Source: Methylorubrum suomiense (GTDB taxonomy: Bacteria > Pseudomonadota > Alphaproteobacteria > Rhizobiales > Beijerinckiaceae). From it: a DNA stretch of 64,000 nucleotides. A program made the position numbers and the translations under genes. Shown here piece after piece: positions 1-9,465 of this stretch; the stretch's first letter is position 1; each line of letters opens with the position of its first letter. Where the stretch lies: NCBI RefSeq assembly GCF_022179765.1, contig NZ_BPRE01000009.1:1-64000 (forward strand), read 5' to 3'. The notes below the pieces were generated by a model. That model was not told the DNA's origin, did not search any database, and saw only the letters and a list, made by a program, of their open reading frames with translations.

Positions 1-62
1 ACTTGCATGTGTTAAGCCTGCCGCCAGCGTTCGCTCTGAGCCAGGATCAAACTCTCAAGTTG
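1..62 (-). rRNA. rrs: 16S ribosomal RNA, 5' end only (partial)
   Basis: Read on the minus strand, this is the canonical start of bacterial 16S rRNA: the AGAGTTTGATCCTGGCTCAG universal primer site, followed by the conserved stretch ending in ACACATGCAAGT. The gene runs off the left edge of the window, so only the first 62 nt or so are present. The exact mature 5' end is inferred from where conservation begins. It lies about 330 nt downstream of a strong promoter and is preceded by a boxA element, as expected for an rrn operon. Confidence 0.97.
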
Positions 63-394
63 AAGAGTTGATCTCAGCTGATCACAACATAAACGGAGTG
101 CTCACATCCGTAGCCCAAGCGTTTCCGCTCAAGGCACGGTGAGCTTTCCGAAACGTTAGACAGCTTCATCTCTTACGGCCCAGCCTCTCAGCCAGACCCG
201 CAAGGACATGAACAAGCCGCCCACGTTTCTCTTTCTCGATATCAACTTGTCAAAGAGCGATGTCCGTATATCCGAACATCTTTTTCAAAGTCAACCGGCA
301 ATTTAACTCGGCTGGTGCCGTTCGTATCTTGCCGTCGTCTTCGTTTAATCTTTCCGGGCGGGCCGGTTTGTCTCGGCGCCGCGTCGGGAGCCGC
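63..394 (-). other. rrn operon leader (transcribed spacer before 16S)
   Basis: This stretch of about 330 nt lies between the predicted rrn start point and the mature 16S 5' end. It has no credible protein gene. It carries a boxA antitermination element at 248-259. Sequence next to 16S would normally pair with the 16S 3' flank to form the RNase III processing stem, but that flank is outside the window, so the stem cannot be checked here. Confidence 0.7.
248..259 (-). promoter_or_regulatory. boxA antitermination element of the rrn leader
   Basis: The minus strand reads CGCTCTTTGACA, one base off the classical boxA TGCTCTTTGACA/TGCTCTTTAACA. It lies in the leader about 185 nt before 16S, where boxA is expected. 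BoxA RNA is bound by NusB-S10 (with SuhB in enterics), which lets RNA polymerase read through Rho sites in untranslated rRNA. The assignment rests on motif and position. Confidence 0.8.
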
Positions 395-423
395 CGTATA
401 GGGGGGTGCGATCGGTGTGTCAA
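395..423 (-). promoter_or_regulatory. rrn P promoter (sigma-70 type)
   Basis: On the minus strand there is a perfect -35 TTGACA (423-418), a 17-nt spacer and a -10 TATACG (400-395). This is close to the housekeeping consensus and is the best promoter I can see in the window. Transcription would start near 388 and run leftwards through boxA into 16S. The C-rich run just before the -10 is on the non-template strand. Confidence 0.85.
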
Positions 424-564
424 CAGCCTGCTTTCCGAGGCTCACGATCGGCGCCGCGGGCGTTGACTGCGATCCGCGAGGGGAGGGGGCTCGGCCGATT
501 GACGAGCTCTCCGATCGGAGAGGACAGGAGCGCCCCCCCGTCACGATACCCGGATTTTTGATCG

Positions 565-939
565 TCAGTTGATGACGCAAAAGCCCCCGACAACCTGACG
601 ACTCGTACACCAGGGCCGGGCAGGCACCGGGCCAATCTGCGGCGTTTGGGACGAGGGGACTGCACCCGAGCCATCCGTCGCATCTGCGGCAGAGCTTCGA
701 TAGGCCTTGAGCGACCGATCCCCACCTCGCTCACTGGGCGCTCCGATCGGTGTGAGGTCTCGGTGAGCGCGGATGACGGGAACGTAGGTCGGCCGGGCAA
801 GCGGCGTCACGGTGACCGCGCGCGAAGTCGCGGCATTGCGAGCGCCCCACAGAGCCCCAAGGCGCAGGCCGCGGGCCTCAGCCGTCCCCGACACGCTCGA
901 AACCGCGACAAGAATGCCGAACGCAACCACAGCCCGCAT
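565..939 (-). CDS. small exported protein of unknown function
   Basis: A 124-residue protein starting at ATG 939, with GGGAGA a suitable distance upstream. Residues 1-21 form a Sec signal peptide ending TAEA before RG. The middle is low in complexity and rich in Ala, Pro, Arg and Thr. The C-terminus ends in WCTSRQVVGGFCVIN, a two-Cys tail. From memory, similar 'GGFCvxN' endings recur in small secreted proteins of Methylobacterium; I could not check this. It is transcribed in the same direction as the downstream rrn operon, whose promoter lies just beyond its stop. The function is not known; the two Cys could form a disulfide. Confidence 0.65.
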   Translation of the reverse strand: MRAVVAFGILVAVSSVSGTAEARGLRLGALWGARNAATSRAVTVTPLARPTYVPVIRAHRDLTPIGAPSERGGDRSLKAYRSSAADATDGSGAVPSSQTPQIGPVPARPWCTSRQVVGGFCVIN

Positions 940-1428
940 CTCGTTCTCCCAATCAGCGATTGAGATCATATCGAATGCCGCTTAACCGTGTGTGGCTTTC
1001 TCCTCCGGCGCTTCATCCGCACGTGCGCCGATCGGCGGATGGAGGATGGCGAGCCTGCCGATTCCAGGCAATGGGTGGAGGGAAGCCGACGGCTTGCCGC
1101 CCGACACAGGCGACCCTTGGTTCATCAAATTCGATTGGTAACGGATGTCTGCCCGCGCGGTGCCGGAGTCACTGGACAAATCCCGCAGCTCAGCCCGACG
1201 CCACTCCCCTTTGTCGGACGGTGATTGCAGCGATCGTCATGGGAACCCACGACGCTGTTGCAGAGGTCGTGCGTCCCGCGGTCGAAAACGCGTCTGCCGA
1301 AATTTTTGATCGTGTGATGATCGCATGCGAGCGCTGCTGCCCGACATCGCGGCATCAAATAGAGAGCAACCAAAACGCAACCGGGGCCTGACCCATCGGT
1401 CAGACCCCGGTCTGGTCGTCGAAATGGA
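940..1428. other. intergenic region, no gene seen
   Basis: About 490 nt between the small exported protein and tRNA-His. Reading frames here lack ribosome sites and plausible protein character. The only structure I see is the hairpin at 1381-1410, which fits a terminator for tRNA-His. Confidence 0.5.
1381..1410 (-). terminator. terminator after tRNA-His
   Basis: A GC-rich hairpin: 13-nt arms with one internal mismatch and a 4-nt loop (1394-1397). It begins about 19 nt past the tRNA 3' end. On the minus strand it is followed by TTGCGTTTTGG, a broken T-run. It fits an intrinsic terminator for the tRNA. Confidence 0.65.
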
Positions 1429-1505
1429 TGGTACCACCGCCCCGGCTCGAACGGGGGACCCCTAGATCCACAATCTAGTGCTCTAACCAACTGAGCTACG
1501 GCGGC
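1429..1505 (-). tRNA. tRNA-His (anticodon GTG)
   Basis: A 77-nt gene with the CCA end encoded. The cloverleaf is complete: acceptor GCCGCCG with CGGTGGT (two G-U pairs), D stem GCTC/GAGC, anticodon stem CTAGA/TCTAG around TTGTGGA (anticodon GTG), and T stem CCCCG/CGGGG with loop TTCGAGC. The base before position 1 is T, not G, and the discriminator base 73 is A, not C. Nearly all other bacteria have G-1 and C73; loss of this pair is a described trait of one alphaproteobacterial clade with a matching histidyl-tRNA synthetase. Confidence 0.97.
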
Positions 1506-1518
1506 ACGCGAGGGGGGA

Positions 1519-1546
1519 CTTATCGCGAGCCTCGCGGCATTTCAAG
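1519..1546 (-). promoter_or_regulatory. likely tRNA-His promoter
   Basis: The minus strand carries CTTGAA (1546-1541), a 16-nt spacer and GATAAG (1524-1519), ending 13 nt before the tRNA 5' end. CTTGA-type -35 boxes are usual in alphaproteobacteria. The match is moderate and rests partly on position. Confidence 0.5.
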
Positions 1547-1638
1547 CGCTTCTCACATCGTTCTCCCCCGCATCGCGCCCGCGGCGTGCGGATGCTAGAC
1601 CGCCAGAGCATGACTGACCTCGCGCTCTCGCCCCTTTG

Positions 1639-3474
1639 ATGCGTGCGCTCCGCCCGTTCGCCGGCATGGGTCGGCTCGTACCGGTACGGCTGCGCGGGTG
1701 GGTGCGGGGCAGCGAGATCGCCCTCGTTCTCCTCGCTGCGGTGACGGGATGTCTCGGCGGTCTCGCCGTCGCCGGAATGAGCGCTGCCGCGCAGACACTG
1801 CGGGAGATCCTGTACCGCCTACCGGCCGGGGAACGCCTCAGCAGCCTCGCCAGGCTGCCGACGGATGCCGTGTTGGGCTTCCCCTTCCTGGGACCGGCCC
1901 TGGGCGGGCTCGTCCTGGGTGTGCTGATCCTCGCGATCGGGCATGGCCGCAAGCGGCGGGCCGCCATCGACCCAATCGAGGCCAATGCTCTCCATGGCGG
2001 GCGGATGTCCTTGCGCGATTCCGGCGAGGTCGCCGCACAGAACATCGTCTCGAACGGATGCGGCGCATCGGTCGGGCTGGAGGCCGGCTATACGCAAGTC
2101 GCGGCGGGCATCGCCTCTCGGCTCGGTTCCGCCTTCGAGATGCGCCGCTCCGATCTGCGGACTCTCGTCGGTTGCGGATCGGCCGCGGCGATCGCCGCCG
2201 CCTTCGGCTCGCCTCTCACCGGGGCCTTCTACGCCTACGAACTCGTCATCGGCACCTACACGATCGCGTCGCTCGCCCCGGTGGTGGTCGCGGCCTTGTG
2301 CGGCAGCCTGGTGGCGCGGGCACTCGCACCGAACCCGGCGCTGATCGATGTGGGCGCTCTAGCCCTCGGCAAAGGAACCGCCCTTGGCGCCGCGGACACG
2401 CTCCCCTGCCTCCTGCTCGGCTTGGTCTGCGCCGGATTGGCGGTGGCGCTCATGCGCGGGGTCACATGGGTGGAGAATGGTGTACGGGCGACGCGCCTAC
2501 CGGTGCCGCTGCGGCCGGTCCTCGGGGGCCTCTGCATCGGGCTTCTCGCCTGGGTGACCACACCGCAGGTTCTCTCCGGCGGCCATGGTGCGCTCCATCT
2601 TCATCTAGCACCCGAGACTTCGCTGACGGTGACCGCTCTCGCAGGCCTGATCGCGGCGAAGGCCGCCGCCTCGGCAGTGTCGATCGGCTCCGGGTTTCGC
2701 GGCGGCCTGTTCTTCGCCTCGCTGTTCCTCGGGGCGCTGGTCGGGCGCCTGTTCGCCCAGATCGCACCCTTGGTCTGGCCGGACTTCGCCGATTTCGGTC
2801 TCGCCCCGATCGGCTACGCCGTGGTCGGCATGAGCGCCTTCGCGGCGGCCATCGTCGGCGGCCCCCTCACCATGACCTTCCTGGCGCTCGAGATGACCGG
2901 CAGCTTCCCGGTCACAGCGCTCGTGCTCGCGGCGGTGATCGCGTCCTCGCTCACCGTGCGCAAAACCTTCGGCTACTCCTTCGCGACGTGGCGCTTCCAT
3001 CTGCGCGGCGAATCGATCCGCAGCGCCCACGATATCGGCTGGATGCGCAGCCTGACGGTGGGGCGGATGATGCGGCGGGATATTCGGCCGGTCTCCCTCG
3101 ATACGCCGATGGCGACCTTTCTGAGAGCGCATCCCCTCGGCTCACCCTCCCGGGTCGTGCTGGTGGATCAATTCGGACGCTATGCCGGCATCGTTCTCGT
3201 TCCGGAGGCTCATGCTCATGCGGCACCGATCGGCCTAGGGGAGCCCGCGCACCTCTCCGATATCGCCCGCGACACCGACGCCTTCCTTCTGGCCGACATG
3301 AGCGCCAAGCAGGCGGCCGAGGCCTTCGACGGGGCGGAAAGCGAAGCGTTGGCGGTCCTGGACAGCGCGGAGAACCGTCACGTGATCGGGCTTCTGACCG
3401 AGAGCCATACGCTCAAGCGCTACAGCGACGAGCTCGACCGTCAACGGCGCGCCATGCTCGGTGAGACCGCGTGA
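1639..3474 (+). CDS. CLC-family chloride channel / H+-Cl- antiporter with C-terminal CBS pair
   Basis: A 611-residue integral membrane protein; start ATG 1639 (a TTG lies one codon earlier). It has the CLC fold: about ten hydrophobic segments over residues 25-445, then a soluble tail (about 470-600) that looks like a CBS-domain pair, a common regulatory module of CLC proteins. The G(K/R)EGP loop reads GASVGLEAG, keeping the gating glutamate at E148. The GxFxP loop reads GSGFRGGLFFAS (350-361) and lacks the usual Pro. A glutamate in FYAYE (E201) sits where the internal proton glutamate of exchangers is found, so Cl-/H+ exchange is more likely than a pure channel. The next gene begins within a few tens of bases. 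Confidence 0.9.
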   Translation: MRALRPFAGMGRLVPVRLRGWVRGSEIALVLLAAVTGCLGGLAVAGMSAAAQTLREILYRLPAGERLSSLARLPTDAVLGFPFLGPALGGLVLGVLILAIGHGRKRRAAIDPIEANALHGGRMSLRDSGEVAAQNIVSNGCGASVGLEAGYTQVAAGIASRLGSAFEMRRSDLRTLVGCGSAAAIAAAFGSPLTGAFYAYELVIGTYTIASLAPVVVAALCGSLVARALAPNPALIDVGALALGKGTALGAADTLPCLLLGLVCAGLAVALMRGVTWVENGVRATRLPVPLRPVLGGLCIGLLAWVTTPQVLSGGHGALHLHLAPETSLTVTALAGLIAAKAAASAVSIGSGFRGGLFFASLFLGALVGRLFAQIAPLVWPDFADFGLAPIGYAVVGMSAFAAAIVGGPLTMTFLALEMTGSFPVTALVLAAVIASSLTVRKTFGYSFATWRFHLRGESIRSAHDIGWMRSLTVGRMMRRDIRPVSLDTPMATFLRAHPLGSPSRVVLVDQFGRYAGIVLVPEAHAHAAPIGLGEPAHLSDIARDTDAFLLADMSAKQAAEAFDGAESEALAVLDSAENRHVIGLLTESHTLKRYSDELDRQRRAMLGETA

Positions 3475-3518
3475 CGGTGATTTCGTTTCGCATTTCGGGC
3501 CGTGTTATGAGGAGAGCC

Positions 3519-4043
3519 ATGTCTGTGCGCGCCCTTGCCGCCGGTTTTGCTGCCGGCCTCGCCGCCCTCCTGCTGGCCCCTCCGGCGCGCGCGGATGCCT
3601 GCGATGCCCTCACCGTTCGGTTGATCCGCGCGACCGGGGCTTCTCTGGTGGGGCGCATCGGCCCGTTGGTCGTGTTCCGCGCCGCGGATGCCGAGCGGTT
3701 CCGCCTCCAATGCGCATCACCCCGCACCTTGCTGTTCCGCTCCGCCGACCGCGAGCCGCCGGGTGCCACTTTCGTGCTGATCGGGCAGGCCGCGCGCGCG
3801 CTGACGGGGGCGCCGGAGGCGGCGGTTGAGACCCTGAGCCGGCAGTTGCATCAGGACAGCCTGCTGACGGGGGAGCCGCAGGTCGGGCGGGTCGGTGGCG
3901 CGGTGATCCGCTGCGATCCTGGAGACCGCCCGGACGGTTTCGGTCTCGGGACGCTCTGTCGGGTCGCGGCGGACCGACCGCAGGGAAATCGAGAGCGCCT
4001 GCGCCGCAAGGCCGGCCTTCCCGCCGAGGCGACGGCGGGCTAA
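3519..4043 (+). CDS. exported protein of unknown function
   Basis: A 174-residue protein. I chose ATG 3519 because GGAGAG precedes it at the right distance and it gives a clean signal peptide (about residues 1-24, ending PARA before DACDA). Starts further upstream exist, one overlapping the CLC stop, but they would bury the signal peptide. The mature part is mixed alpha/beta in character and has four Cys in two regions (start DACDA; later QCAS, RCDPGD and LCRV), which may form disulfides in the periplasm. It lies between the CLC gene and kdsA, probably read with them. I do not recognise a domain. Confidence 0.7.
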   Translation: MSVRALAAGFAAGLAALLLAPPARADACDALTVRLIRATGASLVGRIGPLVVFRAADAERFRLQCASPRTLLFRSADREPPGATFVLIGQAARALTGAPEAAVETLSRQLHQDSLLTGEPQVGRVGGAVIRCDPGDRPDGFGLGTLCRVAADRPQGNRERLRRKAGLPAEATAG

Positions 4044-4051
4044 ATGGCGGC

Positions 4052-4915
4052 ATGACCGAGACCGATCTTTCCCCAGGCGCCGTCGTCCGTGCCGGCGATG
4101 TCGCCTTCGCCAATCACCTGCCGCTGGCGCTGATCGCTGGGCCCTGCCAGCTGGAGGGGCGCAACCATGCCCTCGAAATCGCCGCCGCTCTGAAGGAAAT
4201 GGCGCAGGGCCTCGGCATTGGCCTCGTCTTCAAATCCTCCTTCGACAAGGCAAACCGCACGTCCGGGGCGACGGCGCGCGGCGTCGGCCTCGATGAGGCG
4301 CTGCCGGTCTTCGCAGAGATTCGCGAGACCCTGGGATTACCGGTGCTGACCGACGTGCACGAAGCCGAACAATGCGCCCGCGCGGCGCAGGCGGTCGATG
4401 TCCTGCAAATTCCGGCCTTTCTCTGCCGCCAGACCGATCTGTTGCTGGCGGCGGCACGGACGGGTCGGGTCGTCAACGTCAAGAAGGGACAGTTCCTCGC
4501 CCCTTGGGACATGAAGCATGTGGCCGCCAAGGTGACCGAGGCAGGCAACCCGAACGTGATCGTCACCGAGCGCGGCGCCTCCTTCGGCTACAACACCCTC
4601 GTTTCCGACATGCGCGCGCTGCCGATCATGGCTCAGGTCACTGGAGGCGCACCGGTGGTGTTCGATGCGACCCATTCGGTGCAACAGCCCGGGGGCCAAG
4701 GCACAACCTCCGGCGGGCAACGGGAATTCGTCAGTGTGCTGGCACGGGCCGCCGTGGCGGTCGGCGTCGCAGGCGTCTTCATCGAAACCCATCCCGATCC
4801 TGATCGGGCGCCCTCGGATGGACCGAACATGGTGCCGTTGCACCGTATGCCCCAGCTCATCGAGGAGTTGATGGCGTATGACCGGATCACCAAGCGTGCT
4901 GGCGGCAAGGATTGA
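4052..4915 (+). CDS. kdsA: 3-deoxy-D-manno-octulosonate 8-phosphate synthase (KdsA)
   Basis: A 287-residue cytoplasmic enzyme that condenses phosphoenolpyruvate with arabinose 5-phosphate to give KDO-8-P, the precursor of the KDO of lipid A/LPS inner core. The TIM-barrel signatures are clear: IAGPCQLE (28-35), [10 protein letters not shown] (60-69), TDVHE (100-104), [14 protein letters not shown] (141-154), FDATHSVQ (204-211), IETHPDP and APSDGPNM. Cys32 in AGPC, the His of ATHS, the Glu of IETH and the Asp of PSDGP are the ligands of the metal-dependent class, as in Aquifex; E. coli KdsA has Asn at the Cys position. It starts 9 nt after the preceding exported protein, suggesting co-transcription. 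In many proteobacteria kdsA sits near eno, as here. Confidence 0.97.
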   Translation: MTETDLSPGAVVRAGDVAFANHLPLALIAGPCQLEGRNHALEIAAALKEMAQGLGIGLVFKSSFDKANRTSGATARGVGLDEALPVFAEIRETLGLPVLTDVHEAEQCARAAQAVDVLQIPAFLCRQTDLLLAAARTGRVVNVKKGQFLAPWDMKHVAAKVTEAGNPNVIVTERGASFGYNTLVSDMRALPIMAQVTGGAPVVFDATHSVQQPGGQGTTSGGQREFVSVLARAAVAVGVAGVFIETHPDPDRAPSDGPNMVPLHRMPQLIEELMAYDRITKRAGGKD

Positions 4916-5090
4916 GCGACGCTGTCAACCGCGGTTGTAGGTTAGCTTCGGGTCGTCTTGGTTAATTTTTCGGATCCCATCTAAGAAGCGAGAGTGCGGA
5001 TCAGGCTCGAAAGCCGTCAGGGCGCTCAGGAACATTCGGCCAAGCTGAACGTTTCTACCGTCAATTCGTCGGCAGATTGGAGAGGATCTT

Positions 5091-5411
5091 ATGCGTAAGC
5101 TTGCACTTGTCACCGCCGCCCTCATTTCCGTCGGCACGCTGACCGCCACGTCGGCCGATGCGCGTCCGGGGCGCGGCTACGGCCACCATCACGGCGGCTA
5201 TTACGGTGGCGGTTACGGTCGTGGCGCCTATTACGGTGGTCGCCGTCGTGGCATCGGGACGGGAGCTGCCGTCGGCCTCGGCATTGCCGGTCTCGCGGCC
5301 GGTGCGATCGCCGCCGGTGCTGCTCGTGACGCCTATTACCGCGATGGCTATCGGCGTCCCGCCTACGGCTATGGCTATCAGCGTCCGGCCTACGGCTACG
5401 ACGGCTACTGA
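5091..5411 (+). CDS. Gly/Tyr/Arg-rich small exported protein
   Basis: A 106-residue protein from ATG 5091, with GGAGAGGA just upstream. Residues 1-24 are a Sec signal peptide (cut near SADA/RP). The mature part starts with a Gly-His-Tyr repeat (GYGHHHGGYYGGGYGRG), followed by a Gly/Ala-rich hydrophobic stretch (about 53-77, IGTGAAVGLGIAGLAAGAIA) resembling a glycine-zipper segment, and then two copies of RPAYGYG(Y/D). Such proteins are common and abundant in methylobacteria, but I know of no assigned function. A strong hairpin terminator follows. Confidence 0.75.
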   Translation: MRKLALVTAALISVGTLTATSADARPGRGYGHHHGGYYGGGYGRGAYYGGRRRGIGTGAAVGLGIAGLAAGAIAAGAARDAYYRDGYRRPAYGYGYQRPAYGYDGY

Positions 5412-5429
5412 GCCGTAACGGATTTAGAG

Positions 5430-5465
5430 ATAAAGGGGCGGCCGAAAAATCGGCCGCCCCTTTAT
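5430..5465. terminator. bidirectional intrinsic terminator
   Basis: A perfect 16-bp inverted repeat around an AAAA loop (5446-5449), with A-run and T-run ends so that it works on both strands. It lies between the plus-strand exported protein and the minus-strand queF, which converge here. Confidence 0.9.
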
Positions 5466-5490
5466 CGTTTCAAGCAACGATGCCGAAGAG

Positions 5491-5952
5491 TCAGCCGCGT
5501 CCGCGGTAGGGGGCGACTCCCTGGTCCGGAAGCCAGACATTCGGGAGGGGCGCCCCGGTCTGCCAGAACACGTCGATCGGGATGCCGCCCCGCGGATACC
5601 AGTAGCCGCCGATCCGCAGCCAGCGCGGTTCGAGCAGGCCCGCGAGCCGGCGGCCGATGCCGACCGTGCAATCTTCGTGGAAGGCGCCGTGATTCCGGAA
5701 CGCGCCGAGATAAAGCTTTAAGGACTTCGATTCGACGAGCCAGCGATCCGGTACGTAGTCGATCACTAGGGTGGCGAAGTCCGGCTGGCCCGTGACCGGA
5801 CAGAGGGACGTGAATTCAGGCGCGGTGAAGCGCGCCACATAATCGGTATCGGCGTGCGGGTTCGGCACACGATCGAGCTGCGCCGCTTCCGGGGAGTCGG
5901 GCATCGGTGTCTGCCGGCCGAGTTGTTTGGCGTGGGCTTCGATGTCGCTCAT
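5491..5952 (-). CDS. queF: NADPH-dependent 7-cyano-7-deazaguanine reductase (QueF)
   Basis: A 153-residue T-fold enzyme of the short, unimodular QueF class. It reduces preQ0 to preQ1, the nitrile-reduction step of queuosine tRNA modification. The nucleophile Cys51 is in [13 protein letters not shown] (47-59) with Asp58. The NADPH-binding QueF motif is [15 protein letters not shown] (74-88), followed by GAFHEDC. The start is ATG 5952. It stands alone on the minus strand, convergent with the upstream exported gene and divergent from eno. No other queuosine gene is visible in the window. Confidence 0.95.
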   Translation of the reverse strand: MSDIEAHAKQLGRQTPMPDSPEAAQLDRVPNPHADTDYVARFTAPEFTSLCPVTGQPDFATLVIDYVPDRWLVESKSLKLYLGAFRNHGAFHEDCTVGIGRRLAGLLEPRWLRIGGYWYPRGGIPIDVFWQTGAPLPNVWLPDQGVAPYRGRG

Positions 5953-5989
5953 ATAGGCGCTATACGCCCGGGCCTCGGGTTTCGCCTAG

Positions 5990-7510
<1,521 letters not shown>

Positions 7511-7525
7511 TCGACACCAGTGCAA

Positions 7526-7552
7526 GGCGGGGCCGCCGAAAGCGGCCTCGCC
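7526..7552 (+). terminator. intrinsic terminator after eno
   Basis: An 11-bp GC-rich stem (one G-T pair) around CGAAA, starting 15 nt past the eno stop and followed by AAGTTTCG. The T-run is short, so read-through is possible. Confidence 0.6.
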
Positions 7553-7760
7553 AAGTTTCGATTGTCGGTACAACGCGGTTTCGAACCGTATCCGGTCCTT
7601 CGTTGGGCACTTTGAAGCTCGTTCCGGTCGTCCGGAAACGCATTCGGAACGGGGGCAAGGCGCACCCGCTTCGACCATCCGATCCGCTGGCAGATTTGAC
7701 GATCCAAGACACCCTCTCCTTGAGGGCAGGCGCGAGGTTCGGGCACTTTGGAAACGCTTT

Positions 7761-7781
7761 CTTCACCCTGATAGGGTGAAG
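7761..7781 (+). promoter_or_regulatory. inverted repeat just before the ftsB start
   Basis: A perfect 9-bp inverted repeat, CTTCACCCT - GAT - AGGGTGAAG, ending 11 nt before the ftsB ATG. In RNA, the right arm (AGGGTGAAG) is the only purine-rich stretch near the start codon, so a hairpin here would mask it. A protein-binding operator is also possible. The role is inferred from position only. Confidence 0.45.
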
Positions 7782-7792
7782 CTTCCCGCGCC

Positions 7793-8104
7793 ATGGTCAT
7801 CCGTCGCCGCGTCCGCGCCATCGTCGTCCCCGCCGTCCTCTGGACGGTCTCCGCACTCGTCGTCGGCTACTTCGTGCATCAAGCGGAGAGCGGCAGCCGC
7901 GGCCTGGAGGCGAAGCGAGCCCTCAAGATCGAGGCCTACGGCCTCACCCAGGAACTGAGCGCGGCGAAGGCCGAACGGTCGACCTGGGAGCATCGCGTCT
8001 CCCTGCTTCGCAGCGAGCAGATCGACCGCGATCTCCTCGAAGAGCGCGCGCGTGTGGTGCTCGGTCGCGTCCATGCCAATGATCTCGTAATCATCGACCC
8101 TTGA
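7793..8104 (+). CDS. ftsB: cell division protein FtsB (septum formation initiator / DivIC family)
   Basis: A 103-residue bitopic protein: a short basic cytoplasmic start (VIRRRVRAI), a transmembrane helix at about 9-27, then a coiled coil (about 35-70, KRALKIEAYGLTQELSAAKAE...) and a conserved periplasmic end with DRDLLEERARVVLGR. FtsB links FtsL and FtsQ in the divisome. Placement between eno and pdhA is the usual alphaproteobacterial location and supports the call. The Shine-Dalgarno sequence is poor and lies inside an inverted repeat. Confidence 0.88.
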   Translation: MVIRRRVRAIVVPAVLWTVSALVVGYFVHQAESGSRGLEAKRALKIEAYGLTQELSAAKAERSTWEHRVSLLRSEQIDRDLLEERARVVLGRVHANDLVIIDP

Positions 8105-8155
8105 GACGAGACCTGATCTCGATCACAATCTTGTCTTGTCAAAAAACGACACTTT

Positions 8156-8175
8156 CTAAGCTTATCCTTGCTTAG
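8156..8175 (+). promoter_or_regulatory. inverted repeat in the pdhA upstream region
   Basis: CTAAGC - 8 nt - GCTTAG lies about 118 nt before the pdhA start, 15 nt after a TTGTCA that could be a -35 box. It could be an operator for a PDH regulator or chance. No regulator binding site of this form is known to me. Confidence 0.3.
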
Positions 8176-8292
8176 TCGGCATGGCTTCAAGCGTCGCAGT
8201 GACAGCCTACCTCTGGTGTCAGTTCTACCCTCGCTTTCCGTAGGTGGCTGTCCTAGAACCCGAACCAACGGATCGAGTTCGGGAGATCGCCG

Positions 8293-9342
8293 ATGGATGC
8301 AGGCAACGAGGCGGGCAAGCCCGTCGCGAGCGCGGACGCGCCCCAGCACCGGCCCGCACCGAATATTCCGCAATTCACGAAAGACGAGGATCTCCACGCC
8401 TACCGGGAGATGCTTCTCATCCGCCGGTTCGAGGAGAAGGCGGGTCAGCTCTACGGTATGGGCCTGATCGGTGGCTTCTGTCACTTGTACATTGGTCAGG
8501 AGGCGGTCGTCGTCGGCATGCAGATGGCCGGCGAAGACGGCGACCAGAACATTACCGGCTACCGCGACCACGGCCACATGCTAGCCTGCGGCATGGAGGC
8601 CAAGGGCGTGATGGCCGAGCTGACTGGACGCCGGGGCGGATATTCCCGCGGCAAGGGCGGCTCGATGCATATGTTCAGCCGCGAGAAGCAGTTCTTCGGC
8701 GGCCACGGTATCGTCGGCGCCCAGGTTTCCCTCGGCACCGGGCTCGCTTTCGCCGACGCCTATCTGAAGAACGGCAAAGTCAGCTTCACTTATATGGGCG
8801 ACGGCGCGGCCAATCAGGGTCAGGTCTACGAGAGCTTCAACATGGCGGCCCTCTGGAAGCTGCCCGTGGTCTACGTCATCGAGAACAACCGCTACGCGAT
8901 GGGAACCTCGGTTGCCCGCGCCTCGGCGCAGACCGACTTCTCCAAGCGCGGTCTCTCCTTCGGCATTCCCGGGGAGCAGGTCGACGGCATGGACGTGCGC
9001 ACGGTCCGCGAGGCGGCAGCCCGCGCCATCCAGCATGCCCGCTCGGGGGAGGGGCCCTACATCCTCGAGATGCAGACCTACCGCTATCGCGGCCACTCGA
9101 TGTCCGATCCGGCCAAATACCGGACCAAGGACGAAGTCTCGAAGATGCGCGACGAGCACGACCCGATCGAGATGGTGCGCAAGCGCCTGATCGAGGCGCA
9201 CGGCGTGCCGGAGGCGGACCTTAAGGGCATCGACGCCAAGGTCCGCGAGATCGTCAACGAATCCGCCGATTTCGCGACCCACGATCCCGAGCCCGATCCA
9301 TCCGAGCTCTGGACCGACATCCTCCTCGAAGCCCGCGCCTGA
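8293..9342 (+). CDS. pdhA: pyruvate dehydrogenase E1 component, alpha subunit
   Basis: A 349-residue subunit of the thiamine-diphosphate-dependent E1 heterotetramer that decarboxylates pyruvate. The ThDP/Mg motif runs GDGAANQG (169-176) to IENN (196-199). RDHGHMLACG and GRRGGYSRGKGGSMHM are typical of the alpha subunit. The phosphorylation-loop equivalent RYRGHSMSDPAKYR is present but is not regulatory in bacteria. The start at ATG 8293 has GGGAGATCG upstream. It heads the PDH genes, 188 nt after ftsB and with its own likely promoter. Confidence 0.97.
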   Translation: MDAGNEAGKPVASADAPQHRPAPNIPQFTKDEDLHAYREMLLIRRFEEKAGQLYGMGLIGGFCHLYIGQEAVVVGMQMAGEDGDQNITGYRDHGHMLACGMEAKGVMAELTGRRGGYSRGKGGSMHMFSREKQFFGGHGIVGAQVSLGTGLAFADAYLKNGKVSFTYMGDGAANQGQVYESFNMAALWKLPVVYVIENNRYAMGTSVARASAQTDFSKRGLSFGIPGEQVDGMDVRTVREAAARAIQHARSGEGPYILEMQTYRYRGHSMSDPAKYRTKDEVSKMRDEHDPIEMVRKRLIEAHGVPEADLKGIDAKVREIVNESADFATHDPEPDPSELWTDILLEARA

Positions 9343-9465
9343 GGCGCGTCACACCACCTCGCAGAACTCCCGCGGCACGGGGCCGATTTCGCTCCGCGGC
9401 GGGAGCCCGCGGGACGCGCGGAATCCGCCTCTCCGTCCCGGACGAAGGATCGATAGAGCAGCGCC

